NCBI GenBank assembly: GCA_024280015.1
Contig: JAJRQY010000133.1
Span: 57,968-121,967 of the forward strand
From: Actinomycetes bacterium
GTDB taxonomy: Bacteria; Actinomycetota; Acidimicrobiia; Acidimicrobiales; SZUA-35
Direction: 5' to 3'
DNA length: 64,000 nt
Shown here: one piece after another, positions 57,202 through 64,000 of the stretch
Position numbering within the stretch: position 1 is the stretch's first letter
Layout: each line of letters opens with the position of its first letter
Translations under genes and position numbers: made by a program
Notes under the pieces: model-generated
Database searches by the model: none
Told to the model about the DNA's origin: nothing
What the model saw: only the letters and a program-made list of their open reading frames with translations

Positions 57202-57342
57202 ATGATCACCCTGGTCCGGCGAGTAGCCGCCGCACTTTCGATGGCTGGAATGGTTGCAGCCTTCTTCCGAGTCCGCGGTACGGGTGGCGTTCCACCCAAG
57301 ACCGAAGGATGGCGCGAGGTCTCTGAACTTGACCTTCGCTGA
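57202..57342 (+). CDS. short hypothetical protein upstream of the dehydrogenase-like gene
   Basis: 46 residues (MITLVRRVAAALSMAGMVAAFFR...). A single hydrophobic helix is followed by a short polar tail ending REVSELDLR. It lies 30 bases after the permease gene and overlaps the likely start of the next gene, an arrangement compatible with translational coupling. Being so short, it may be a chance frame. Confidence 0.4.
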   Translation: MITLVRRVAAALSMAGMVAAFFRVRGTGGVPPKTEGWREVSELDLR

Positions 57343-58348
57343 GCCGGCTGAGGATCAGAAGCGCGGAGCGACGGGCACGACGACCATTGGTATTCTCGGC
57401 CTTGGCGCCAGCGGGGCCCATGCGGCTCGCCAACTTCGTGACCAGCCACGAGTCACCGTTCTTGCCCACGACTCTGACCCGGAGCGTCAACGAGAAGTGG
57501 TTTTGACCATTGCCTCAAATATTCAGCCATCTTCGGGGGTTCTCACTGACGCCACGGTCGTGATCCTGGCAACACCAGTAGGCCACCATGTCGAACAAGC
57601 CGAGCGCTTGTTGCGAGCTGGAACCAGTGTTATTTCCATGAGTGACTCACCACGCGACATTGATGGGCTGCTAGCCCTTGATGAAGAGGCACGAAGGACT
57701 GGTCAAACGGTTCTGGTCGGTGCAGGATTTGCTCCAGGGTTGACCTGCCTGCTGGCCCGATTTGCTGGCGATGCCCTGGACACGGTTGCGGAAATAGCTG
57801 TTTCTAAGGCGGGGACCGGTGGCCCAGCGTGTGCTCGACAGCACCACATGGCCCTCAAATCCGATGGCCGGGACTGGGTAGAGGGGGAATGGACCAGTCG
57901 TAGTGGAGGCAGTGGACGCGACCTCGTCTGGTTCCCTGGGGTAATTGGAGCTCGGGACTGCTATCGGGGGGCCTTGCCGTCACCGACCTTGCTGCAACGT
58001 CGCTATCCCCAGGCCAAGCGAATTTCTGCTCGGGTGTCTGCCACCAGGCGAGACCGATTGACGTCTCGGCTTCCAATGTTGCGTCCACCTCACCGTGATG
58101 GTGGCCCAGGAGCGGTCCGGGTTGAAGTCCGAGGCCACCTTGATGGCGCCTATGAGACGAGGGTGTATGGGGTGATGGACCACCCTTCGGTTGCTGCTGG
58201 CACGGTGGCCGCAGTATTGGCCCTTGCTGTCAGCCGTGGGGAGCTGTCACCGGGCTGCTATGGCCTGAGCGAGCTTGAGGATGTGACCGTTTTCTTGCGG
58301 GAACTCCACCGACGTGGCATCAAGCCAGCCATCTTTGGGTCTTCGTAG
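57329..58348 (+). CDS. saccharopine dehydrogenase-like NAD(P)-binding oxidoreductase
   Basis: About 339 residues if begun at the TTG at 57329; the frame is open further upstream (TTG 57254), but the fold begins with TTTIGILGLGASGAHAARQL, a GxGxxG Rossmann motif. VVILATPVGHHVEQAERLLRAGTSVISMSDSPRDIDGLLAL and VLVGAGFAPGLTCLLARFAGDAL match saccharopine dehydrogenase-family proteins. The C-terminal half carries VRVEVRGHLDGAYETRVYGVMDHPSVAAGTVAA, also typical. The substrate is unknown. Confidence 0.75.
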   Translation: MTFAEPAEDQKRGATGTTTIGILGLGASGAHAARQLRDQPRVTVLAHDSDPERQREVVLTIASNIQPSSGVLTDATVVILATPVGHHVEQAERLLRAGTSVISMSDSPRDIDGLLALDEEARRTGQTVLVGAGFAPGLTCLLARFAGDALDTVAEIAVSKAGTGGPACARQHHMALKSDGRDWVEGEWTSRSGGSGRDLVWFPGVIGARDCYRGALPSPTLLQRRYPQAKRISARVSATRRDRLTSRLPMLRPPHRDGGPGAVRVEVRGHLDGAYETRVYGVMDHPSVAAGTVAAVLALAVSRGELSPGCYGLSELEDVTVFLRELHRRGIKPAIFGSS

Positions 58349-58491
58349 AAGACTGATTTCGGCCGAAAGTTCACGGACGGTCAAATCTTTTTCTCAAGTT
58401 GTCACCCAGAGTGGTCGATCAAGAACACGTCGGAATTCTTTTGGATATTTGCTCAAGTTTTTCTCCAATTGTGTCGAGAACCCTTGTCGTG

Positions 58492-59406
58492 ATGGAGAAC
58501 AACAAAAGGGTGAACAATCAAATGGGCGAGAAGAACAGCAAAGAAGTCAACGCACGGATCGAGGCTCACCTCTCTCTGGTGAAGCATGTGGTCTTCCAAG
58601 TTGCGGTGCACTTCCCACGCCATGTCGATCGCGAAGAACTGGCCCGTGCCGGAGCTCTTGGTCTGGTCGAAGCTTCTCGCCGCTACGACGAAACTCGAGG
58701 TGTTCCATTCGAACGCTTCGCCGCTCAGCGAATCCGGGGTGCCATTCTTGACACTGTCCGGGCTGCTGACTGGGCCCCACGCTCGGTTCGACTGCTTGCC
58801 CGCAGACTCGAAGCCGCTGAGCAACAGTTGGCATCAGAATTGGGCCGGGTTCCAAGCCTGTCCGAGATGGCCAAGCAGCTCAACGTTTCCATTGATGAGC
58901 TTGGCAAGCTGCAGGATCGTCTGTTTCGCTCCGTCGTTCTCGCACTGGACCACGAGACCAGCGTCGATGGTGACGAAGAGCTGTCTTTGGTTGACATCTT
59001 GACCGATCGATCCGCTATTGAACCCAGCGAAGCCTTGGAGAACCGAGAGCTCCACAACTACCTGCGTGATGCAGTGCAACTTCTTCCCGAGCGTCAACGC
59101 CTTGTTGTTATTGGCTACTTCCTTGAAGGAAAGTCCTCACAAGACCTGGCTGAGTTCCTCGACGTGACCGAGTCCCGCATCAGCCAGCTTCGCTCAGAAG
59201 CCCTACGCAATCTCAAGCTCGGTATCGAGGCTCAATACAGTACCGACGAGCGAGCCGAGCCAACCGGACGAGTAGCCAAGCGTCAAGCCCAGTACTCCGA
59301 TTCGGTCGGTGCTCACTCCGATTGGAAGGACAGGCTTGCCCGCTGGGACGCCGAGTACGACGTGCCAGAAGAGCCCTTGCTTCCCGTCATCAGCATTACC
59401 GCCTAG
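58492..59406 (+). CDS. RNA polymerase sigma factor of the WhiG/FliA (sigma-28) type
   Basis: 304 residues from the ATG at 58492. Region 2 reads HLSLVKHVVFQVAVHFPRHVDREELARAGALGLVEASRRYDETRGVPFERFAAQRIRGAILDTVRAADW, a FliA/WhiG pattern. Region 3 is RLLARRLEAAEQQLASELGRVPSLSEMAKQLNV, and region 4 ends LPERQRLVVIGYFLEGKSSQDLAEFLDVTESRISQLRSEALRNL. In non-flagellated actinobacteria WhiG controls development; here no flagellar genes are visible. A 50-residue tail follows region 4. Confidence 0.9.
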   Translation: MENNKRVNNQMGEKNSKEVNARIEAHLSLVKHVVFQVAVHFPRHVDREELARAGALGLVEASRRYDETRGVPFERFAAQRIRGAILDTVRAADWAPRSVRLLARRLEAAEQQLASELGRVPSLSEMAKQLNVSIDELGKLQDRLFRSVVLALDHETSVDGDEELSLVDILTDRSAIEPSEALENRELHNYLRDAVQLLPERQRLVVIGYFLEGKSSQDLAEFLDVTESRISQLRSEALRNLKLGIEAQYSTDERAEPTGRVAKRQAQYSDSVGAHSDWKDRLARWDAEYDVPEEPLLPVISITA

Positions 59407-59456
59407 TAAGACTAAGGCCGCTTAGTTTGAGCCTGGCTTGTCGGTCTTTCGCCTAG

Positions 59457-60197
59457 CTAGAAGTTGGCGGCCTCTTGCCACCGGTTCAAGATTCCAATAT
59501 CACCAAAAACTTCGAGTCGACTTGGCGGGATCCGACTCCAAAGCATGAGCAAGAGGTCCGAAACCGGGCCTCTTGCTGCTGCGTCACCCTTGCCGTGGCC
59601 GTGTTCCCAGGAGACAGCATCGGCCGCAAGGTTCAGCATCCACTCGCCATCGTCGATGTCGGTGGCGTGAAGGTGAAGAACCTCGCCCGCTCCGGCCAGG
59701 ATGGAGAAATCCATCCGGTTCTGTACGAAGACGGTGAGTAGCTCCTCGATCCCGTCGCGAGCCAGCGGCGCATCAATCGGGGCTGGACTGCCGAAAGCTG
59801 AGTAGGCGTCCCAACGGTGCATTGAGGTTTCGTGGGCAAGGCGACGTGTCCACCAGCTTGCTGGTTGAGGCCCGATGAACGTTGGGCGAAGCTGGTCGGG
59901 ATCGGCGCTTTCGACCGCCTTGATCAGGCCTCGTTGGGCTTCATCAAACCAGGCAAGGACCTCTTCTCCTGGTGGTGGATCGGGAATGGCGGAACGTGAT
60001 GGTGGAGAGTCGGGGTCTGAGGTCAAGGCTTGGGTGGCGTAGCGAGCAATCCAGCCGGTGTGGCCAACGGTGGAATGCACCGTCCAGCCTTCGATGTGAG
60101 GAATTGGATCCTTGAGTTGTTCCACCTTGACCTCGGCGAGTCGAGCTAGTTCGACTCGCAGAAGGTGTAGGTGGTCCAATGAGTTCGAGGTGGACAT
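59457..60197 (-). CDS. maleylpyruvate isomerase-family (TIGR03083-like) mycothiol-dependent protein
   Basis: 246 residues from the ATG at 60197 (MSTSNSLDHLHLLRVELARLAEV). GWTVHSTVGHTGWIARYATQAL and LAHETSMHRWDAYSAFG contain the three metal-ligand positions (His, Glu, His) of the MDMPI/DinB helical bundle. The C-terminal domain (LHLHATDIDDGEWMLNLAADAVSWEHGHGKGDAAARGPVSDLLLMLWSR) is the SCP2-like MDMPI_C. Actinobacterial members use mycothiol; the substrate is unknown. An open frame continues upstream into mscS but is a shadow. Confidence 0.87.
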   Translation of the reverse strand: MSTSNSLDHLHLLRVELARLAEVKVEQLKDPIPHIEGWTVHSTVGHTGWIARYATQALTSDPDSPPSRSAIPDPPPGEEVLAWFDEAQRGLIKAVESADPDQLRPTFIGPQPASWWTRRLAHETSMHRWDAYSAFGSPAPIDAPLARDGIEELLTVFVQNRMDFSILAGAGEVLHLHATDIDDGEWMLNLAADAVSWEHGHGKGDAAARGPVSDLLLMLWSRIPPSRLEVFGDIGILNRWQEAANF

Positions 60198-60252
60198 CCG
60201 CCCAGTTTCCCACCTCCTGAGTGCCGGTTGGCGGACGGGCAAGAAATGAGAT

Positions 60253-61323
60253 CTATTCGGAGACGGGATTGGTGTCTGTGTTCCCGGCATTGCTGGTGGA
60301 TTCTCCGATGGTGGTGGCTGGCTCGACTGAGCGAAGCCAGACAGTTCGCTGAGGGAAGGGGATGTCGATGCCTTCAGCGTCGAATGCAATCTTGATGCGA
60401 CGCCGCAGTTCGCGGGCGACTGCCCATTGCTCTGATGGCTCGGTTCTGGCCATGAGTCGCAGGGTGACCCCATCAGCACCAAAGCTTTGCACTCCAACGA
60501 ACTCAGGGTCGGCAATGATGGTGAGTTTGTCGTTCTCTTCGCCCCGCAAATCATCGGCGACCCGTTGCAAGATGGCACCGGCCCGGTCAAGGTCAGTGTC
60601 GTAACTGACATCAATATCCAAGAGAGCCGTTGACCAGAGCTTGGACGTGTTGCCGACCCGTCGAATCTCACCGTTTGGCACATACCAGACAATTCCATTG
60701 ACATCTCGTAGGCGGGTCACCCGAAGGCTGACTTGCTCAACGGTGCCGCTGGCTTCGCCAAGGTCAACTACGTCGCCGACCCCGTACTGGTCCTCCATGA
60801 TGATGAAGATGCCAGCCAGGTAGTCCTTCACCATTTGTTGGGCGCCAAAGCCAATGGCGATGCCGACAACTCCGGCACCAGCAAGGAGGGGAGCGAGACT
60901 GACCCCGATCTGGTCCAGGACTAGCAGGACGGCAACGAACCAGATCAGGCCGGACATGATTGAGGCGACGACGCTGCTCAGTGTCCCGGCGCGTTGGCGG
61001 GAGCGTTCCAACTGCAAGGATCGAGCCAGACGTTGATCCTCGGATAGGTCCTTTCGGGCCGAGCGGGCTTCCTCTGCCTCGCGGGCGGTGGTGTATGCCC
61101 TGGCCGTGCGTGGAACCTGTCGGCGAATGAGCCGGACTAGCAGCCAGGCTAAGGTTGCGATCAGAAGGATGGTGAATGGACGGCCAGCGAGCCAGGCCAA
61201 CCAGGTGCGATTGGTTTGCTCAAAGACCACTCGGCAAAGGGCTGCTGGTTCAAGACCGCAGGCTTCGGTCAGATCAGTCGCTTGGAACGCGGTTGCTTGG
61301 AACGTCAGCGCGGGGAAGGGCAT
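60253..61323 (-). CDS. mscS: small-conductance mechanosensitive channel, MscS family
   Basis: 356 residues. Membrane segments lie near 35-60 and 120-160. The pore helix region reads VVGIAIGFGAQQMVKDYLAGIFIIMEDQYGVGDVVDLGEASGTVEQVSLRVTRLRDVNGIVWYVPNGEIRRVGN, the strongest MscS signature. The cytoplasmic beta and alpha/beta domains (VGVQSFGADGVTLRLMARTEPSEQWAVARELRRRIKIAFDAEGIDIPFPQRTVWL) follow. It releases solutes on hypo-osmotic shock. Confidence 0.93.
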   Translation of the reverse strand: MPFPALTFQATAFQATDLTEACGLEPAALCRVVFEQTNRTWLAWLAGRPFTILLIATLAWLLVRLIRRQVPRTARAYTTAREAEEARSARKDLSEDQRLARSLQLERSRQRAGTLSSVVASIMSGLIWFVAVLLVLDQIGVSLAPLLAGAGVVGIAIGFGAQQMVKDYLAGIFIIMEDQYGVGDVVDLGEASGTVEQVSLRVTRLRDVNGIVWYVPNGEIRRVGNTSKLWSTALLDIDVSYDTDLDRAGAILQRVADDLRGEENDKLTIIADPEFVGVQSFGADGVTLRLMARTEPSEQWAVARELRRRIKIAFDAEGIDIPFPQRTVWLRSVEPATTIGESTSNAGNTDTNPVSE

Positions 61324-61502
61324 GCGATGACGTTAGTCAGAGATGGCCAGCAATACCGGGGAGGGCTCCACCAGGCGTTAGATCTCACCGGCAGTTGTTC
61401 ACCCAAGCGAGAAGGCCAAAACGAGCAATCGCATCCCGAAAGATGCGATTGAGTAAGATTTTCTGGTAGGCCCAGAGAGAAAACTGGCCGGTGTTGCTGG
61501 GT

Positions 61503-61670
61503 CTAGCGCTCTTCCTTGAAGATCACGTGCTTGCGTACGACGGGGTCGTACTTCATGAGCTCGAGGCGTTCGCGGGTATTGGTCTTGTTCTTGCGGGTCA
61601 CATAAGTGAACCCGGTTCCCGCGCTTGACCGCATCTTGATGATTGGGCGCTTGCTGTTTGCCTTGGCCAT
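61503..61670 (-). CDS. rpmG: 50S ribosomal protein L33
   Basis: 55 residues: [18 protein letters not shown] then [37 protein letters not shown]. The start overlaps the L28 stop (TGATG). No zinc-binding cysteines are present, so it is the Cys-minus (zinc-independent) form. A Cys-plus paralogue may exist elsewhere in the genome. Confidence 0.95.
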   Translation of the reverse strand: MAKANSKRPIIKMRSSAGTGFTYVTRKNKTNTRERLELMKYDPVVRKHVIFKEER

Positions 61671-61906
61671 CAGACCTTCACCCCTCGGCGTCGCATGTCA
61701 GCAACAACTGACTCGATGCCCTTCTTGTTAATGGTCTTGATTCCCTTAGCGCTGACCGTCAGCTTGATCCAACGCTTCTCGCTCGGTAGCCAGAAACGCT
61801 GATGTTGGATGTTTGGGTTCCAACGACGCTTAGTAACGCGGTGGGAGTGGGAGATGTTGTTACCGAAGCTGGGCTTGCGGCCAGTGACCTGGCAGACCAT
61901 CGACAT
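61670..61906 (-). CDS. rpmB: 50S ribosomal protein L28
   Basis: 78 residues from the ATG at 61906: [20 protein letters not shown] then [47 protein letters not shown]. Normal length for L28. A longer frame upstream is discarded. The only early cysteine is in VCQVTG, with no partner CxxC further on. It heads a two-gene rpmB-rpmG unit. Confidence 0.95.
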   Translation of the reverse strand: MSMVCQVTGRKPSFGNNISHSHRVTKRRWNPNIQHQRFWLPSEKRWIKLTVSAKGIKTINKKGIESVVADMRRRGVKV

Positions 61907-62119
61907 GGTGATCCTCTGGGGACGAAAGTGGATACGAAAAGTACAGACCGGAGCAGATGGCTCTCGGCAGCTCACAAAGGGTAGCGGGACGGTGACCGGT
62001 CACAACACAGCAATGCAAGCGATTGGTGACTGGGCCGAATGACCTACTACAGTTTGGTGTCAAATATGACGATAATGTGACGACCGCTCGTGATCTTCAA
62101 CAATTCGGAGGCACCTTCC

Positions 62120-63385
62120 GTGCATCTGCGTCAGTCTTCTCACCGAACTTCATTCTCCGGCTCCATTGCCGCCCTAAGCAAGGCCTTCACCCTCCTTGCC
62201 GTTCTGGCCAGCAGCCTTGTAGCAGTGAATCCGGCTTCGGCCATCGAATCGCCAACGGCTTCGTTCACGCCCCAACAAGTCCGCCCAATAACCCTGCCGA
62301 TCGCGGCGTCAGCTGTCAGTGATGTTCACTGGTCCGACACCTTTGGTGCCGCTCGTTCGGGTGGGCGCTCCCATGTTGGGGTTGACATGTTGGGCCCCAA
62401 GATGACCCCGCTGATTGCTGCGGCTGATGGAACGATCACCTGGATGCGGAGTAATGGCAACAATATGCTGGTCATTACTGACTCCGATGGCTGGGAGTAC
62501 TGGTACATCCACATCAACAACGACACACCCGGTACCGATGACGGAGCAAACAACTACAACGAAGCATTTGCCCCCGGTATTGAAGTAGGAGCCGAAGTTG
62601 TTGCCGGCCAGGTCGTTGCCTACATGGGAGATTCTGGCAATGCCGAGAACTCCGGGTCTCACCTTCACTTCGAGATCGAAACCCCTGATGGCCGGAACCT
62701 CAATCCAACCCTGAGTGTGGATGATGCGTTGGCCCGCCTGGACCAGATTGATGTTGATGACGCATTGGTTGCTCCGTTCCCGTCCTTCGATGTGATGGTG
62801 AACCAGGTGTACGCAATCCTGGTTGGGCGTCCGGCCACCGCAACCGAACGACAGGCGCTGGCCCAGTCGGTCATCAATGACGGCCTGTTCGCCTCTCTGG
62901 CCTTGTTCGTTGATGCCGACACCGAGGTGGCCGCCATCGACCGACTCTACTTCGCGGTGTTCAACCGCTTACCCGACCTTGACGGCTACCAGTATTGGAT
63001 CGAGCAGGGTGCCCGCAGCCTCACCCTCGAAGAGATGTCAGAGTTGTTTGCTGATTCGGAGGAGTACCGGATCCGGTTCGACGGTGAGAGCTTTGAGACT
63101 CTTCTTGACCAGATCTATTTGGAACTGTTTGATCGAGCACCCGACGAGGGCGGTAAGGCCTATTGGCTTGAACAGTTGGAGGACGGCAAGGTCACCCGTG
63201 GCACAATCATCTTGTACTTCAGCCAAGGTGAAGAAGCCCGAAATTCCGCAGGAGCACGAGGCGAACTCGTAGCGCTTACCGCCGCTCTTGAAGGCCGCAT
63301 GCCAACCCCACAGGAGATTGCGGTGTGGGAAGCGGCTCGCCTTTCTTCTTCGTTTGCTCAGGTTGCCCAAGGCCACTTCAGCTAA
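62120..63385 (+). CDS. secreted M23 peptidase-like protein with DUF4214 repeats
   Basis: 421 residues from the GTG at 62120. A signal peptide (AFTLLAVLASSLVAVNPASAIE) precedes a LytM/M23 domain: zinc ligands in GRSHVGVDML (His, Asp) and GSHLHFEIETPDG (HLH). The C-terminal half holds DUF4214-type units: LYFAVFNRLPDLDGYQYWIEQGARSLTLEEMSELFADSEEY and IYLELFDRAPDEGGKAYWLEQLEDGKVTRGTIILYFSQGEE, with a shorter, more diverged copy at VYAILVGRPATATER. M23 enzymes cut peptidoglycan cross-bridges; DUF4214 is found in large secreted surface proteins. All zinc ligands are present, so activity is plausible. Confidence 0.85.
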   Translation: MHLRQSSHRTSFSGSIAALSKAFTLLAVLASSLVAVNPASAIESPTASFTPQQVRPITLPIAASAVSDVHWSDTFGAARSGGRSHVGVDMLGPKMTPLIAAADGTITWMRSNGNNMLVITDSDGWEYWYIHINNDTPGTDDGANNYNEAFAPGIEVGAEVVAGQVVAYMGDSGNAENSGSHLHFEIETPDGRNLNPTLSVDDALARLDQIDVDDALVAPFPSFDVMVNQVYAILVGRPATATERQALAQSVINDGLFASLALFVDADTEVAAIDRLYFAVFNRLPDLDGYQYWIEQGARSLTLEEMSELFADSEEYRIRFDGESFETLLDQIYLELFDRAPDEGGKAYWLEQLEDGKVTRGTIILYFSQGEEARNSAGARGELVALTAALEGRMPTPQEIAVWEAARLSSSFAQVAQGHFS

Positions 63386-63476
63386 CAGGCCCGCCCACCG
63401 CAAGACCCACCGTTGGCACACCACCAATCCACTGTCTTGACCACCGTCGTAGCCACTGCAGAACTAGACTTAGGGG

Positions 63477-64000
63477 ATGACAAGGCGAGCGTTGGTCGAC
63501 GGAATCCTCTTCACTGATCAGTACCAGCTGACCATGAGTCAGATCTATTTTCGGATGGGTCTGCATGAAAAGGAAGCCCAGTTCGAGCACTATTTTCGGC
63601 GCTATCCCGATTATGGCAGCCATCAAGCTGGGTTCTGTATTGCTGCGGGTATGGACAGCTTGTTGGACTGGATGGATTCGGCCCATGTCAATGATGCTGA
63701 CATCGAAGCGCTGCGCAGCCAGGTCGATGGAACAGGACGACGTATCTTTGAAGAGGACTTCTTGTCCTGGCTGCGCAGCAATGGATCCTTTGATTGCCTC
63801 TCGTTACGGTCCATGCCCGAAGGCCGCATTGTTCACGCCAATGCTCCATTCACCATCGTCACTGGTCCACTGGCCATGGCCCAGATCTTGGAGACCTCGC
63901 TCCTGAACCACTTGAACTTTGAGACTCTGATAGCCACCAAGGCGGCTCGAGTCTCACAAGCCTCTCGTGGTCGGCCGGTGTTGGAGTTTGGGCTTCGGCG
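63477..64000 (+). CDS. pncB: nicotinate phosphoribosyltransferase, N-terminal part (runs off the right edge)
   Basis: 174 codons are present from the ATG at 63477 and remain open to the window end. VDGILFTDQYQLTMSQIYFRMGLHEKEAQFEHYFRRYPDYGSHQAGFCIAAGMDSLLDWM is the characteristic NAPRTase start (LxTDxYxLTM). RIVHANAPFTIVTGPLAMAQILETSLLNHLNFETLIATKAARV follows. It makes nicotinate mononucleotide for NAD salvage. The PRPP-binding C-terminal half is outside the window. Confidence 0.92.
   Translation, partial: MTRRALVDGILFTDQYQLTMSQIYFRMGLHEKEAQFEHYFRRYPDYGSHQAGFCIAAGMDSLLDWMDSAHVNDADIEALRSQVDGTGRRIFEEDFLSWLRSNGSFDCLSLRSMPEGRIVHANAPFTIVTGPLAMAQILETSLLNHLNFETLIATKAARVSQASRGRPVLEFGLR

Noticed and set aside
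60198..60704. Upstream extension of the maleylpyruvate isomerase-family gene to 415 residues
   Set aside because: The added part overlaps mscS in another frame and has shadow composition; ATG 60197 gives a normal-length protein.

Overview
This 64 kb window is the replication-origin region of an actinobacterial chromosome of moderate G+C. Three things point to Actinobacteria, most likely an Acidimicrobiia-type lineage. The first is the gene order around dnaA: DUF6049, sigM/anti-sigma, trxB-trxA, parB-parA, rsmG, jag, yidC, yidD, rnpA, rpmH | dnaA, dnaN, recF, DUF721/dciA, gyrB-gyrA, TadE-like, DUF3566, tRNA-Ile. The second is the set of actinobacterial families present (DUF5318, mycothiol-dependent TIGR03086-like proteins, a WhiG/FliA-type sigma factor). 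The third is Thr-rich linkers in surface proteins. The class-level placement is inference.

Layout. 1-18 kb is a mixed accessory/metabolic stretch: a truncated rlmG, TetR regulators, a cytochrome P450, a DsbE/DsbF-like lipoprotein with an in-frame TGA, a Na+/H+ antiporter, a TSUP transporter, a VapBC module, an ArsI/CadI-like dioxygenase divergent from an ECF sigma factor, a DUF2087 regulator, a YtcJ amidohydrolase, a DEAD-box helicase, a Nudix hydrolase and a TetR-azoreductase pair. 18-28 kb is a minus-strand housekeeping block: HDAC-like, pcnB, DUF5318, class A PBP, rpsF-ssb-rpsR-rplI, dnaB. 28-36 kb runs rightward: GNAT, DUF6049, an active Ser/Thr kinase where MurJ is usually found, sigM, anti-sigma, a membrane protein, trxB, trxA. 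36-43.7 kb (minus) holds parB, parA, a 1.2 kb non-coding stretch with a parS site, an orphan lipoprotein, a second parS site, rsmG, jag, yidC, yidD, rnpA, rpmH. 44-55 kb (plus) holds dnaA, dnaN, recF, dciA, gyrB, gyrA and associated small genes, with DnaA-box clusters on both sides of dnaA. 55-64 kb holds tRNA-Ile with a tandem repeat array, FetAB-like ABC transporter, a saccharopine-dehydrogenase-like protein, a WhiG/FliA-like sigma factor, MscS, rpmB-rpmG, an M23 peptidase with DUF4214 repeats, and the 5' part of a nicotinate phosphoribosyltransferase gene.

The most striking observation is at 2717-3316. A secreted thioredoxin-fold lipoprotein reads ...WFWAPW-TGA-PTC..., so TGA stands exactly where the first active-site cysteine of a CPTC motif belongs. 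A hairpin with a GGUC apical loop lies 27 nt downstream. This is the expected arrangement of a bacterial selenoprotein (UPTC) with a bSECIS element. A weaker, similar case is the ArsI-like gene at 9279-9788, whose TGA follows a CGC tail and precedes an 11-bp hairpin and a further Cys-containing open frame. No selA/B/C/D gene is in the window, so the interpretation depends on the rest of the genome.
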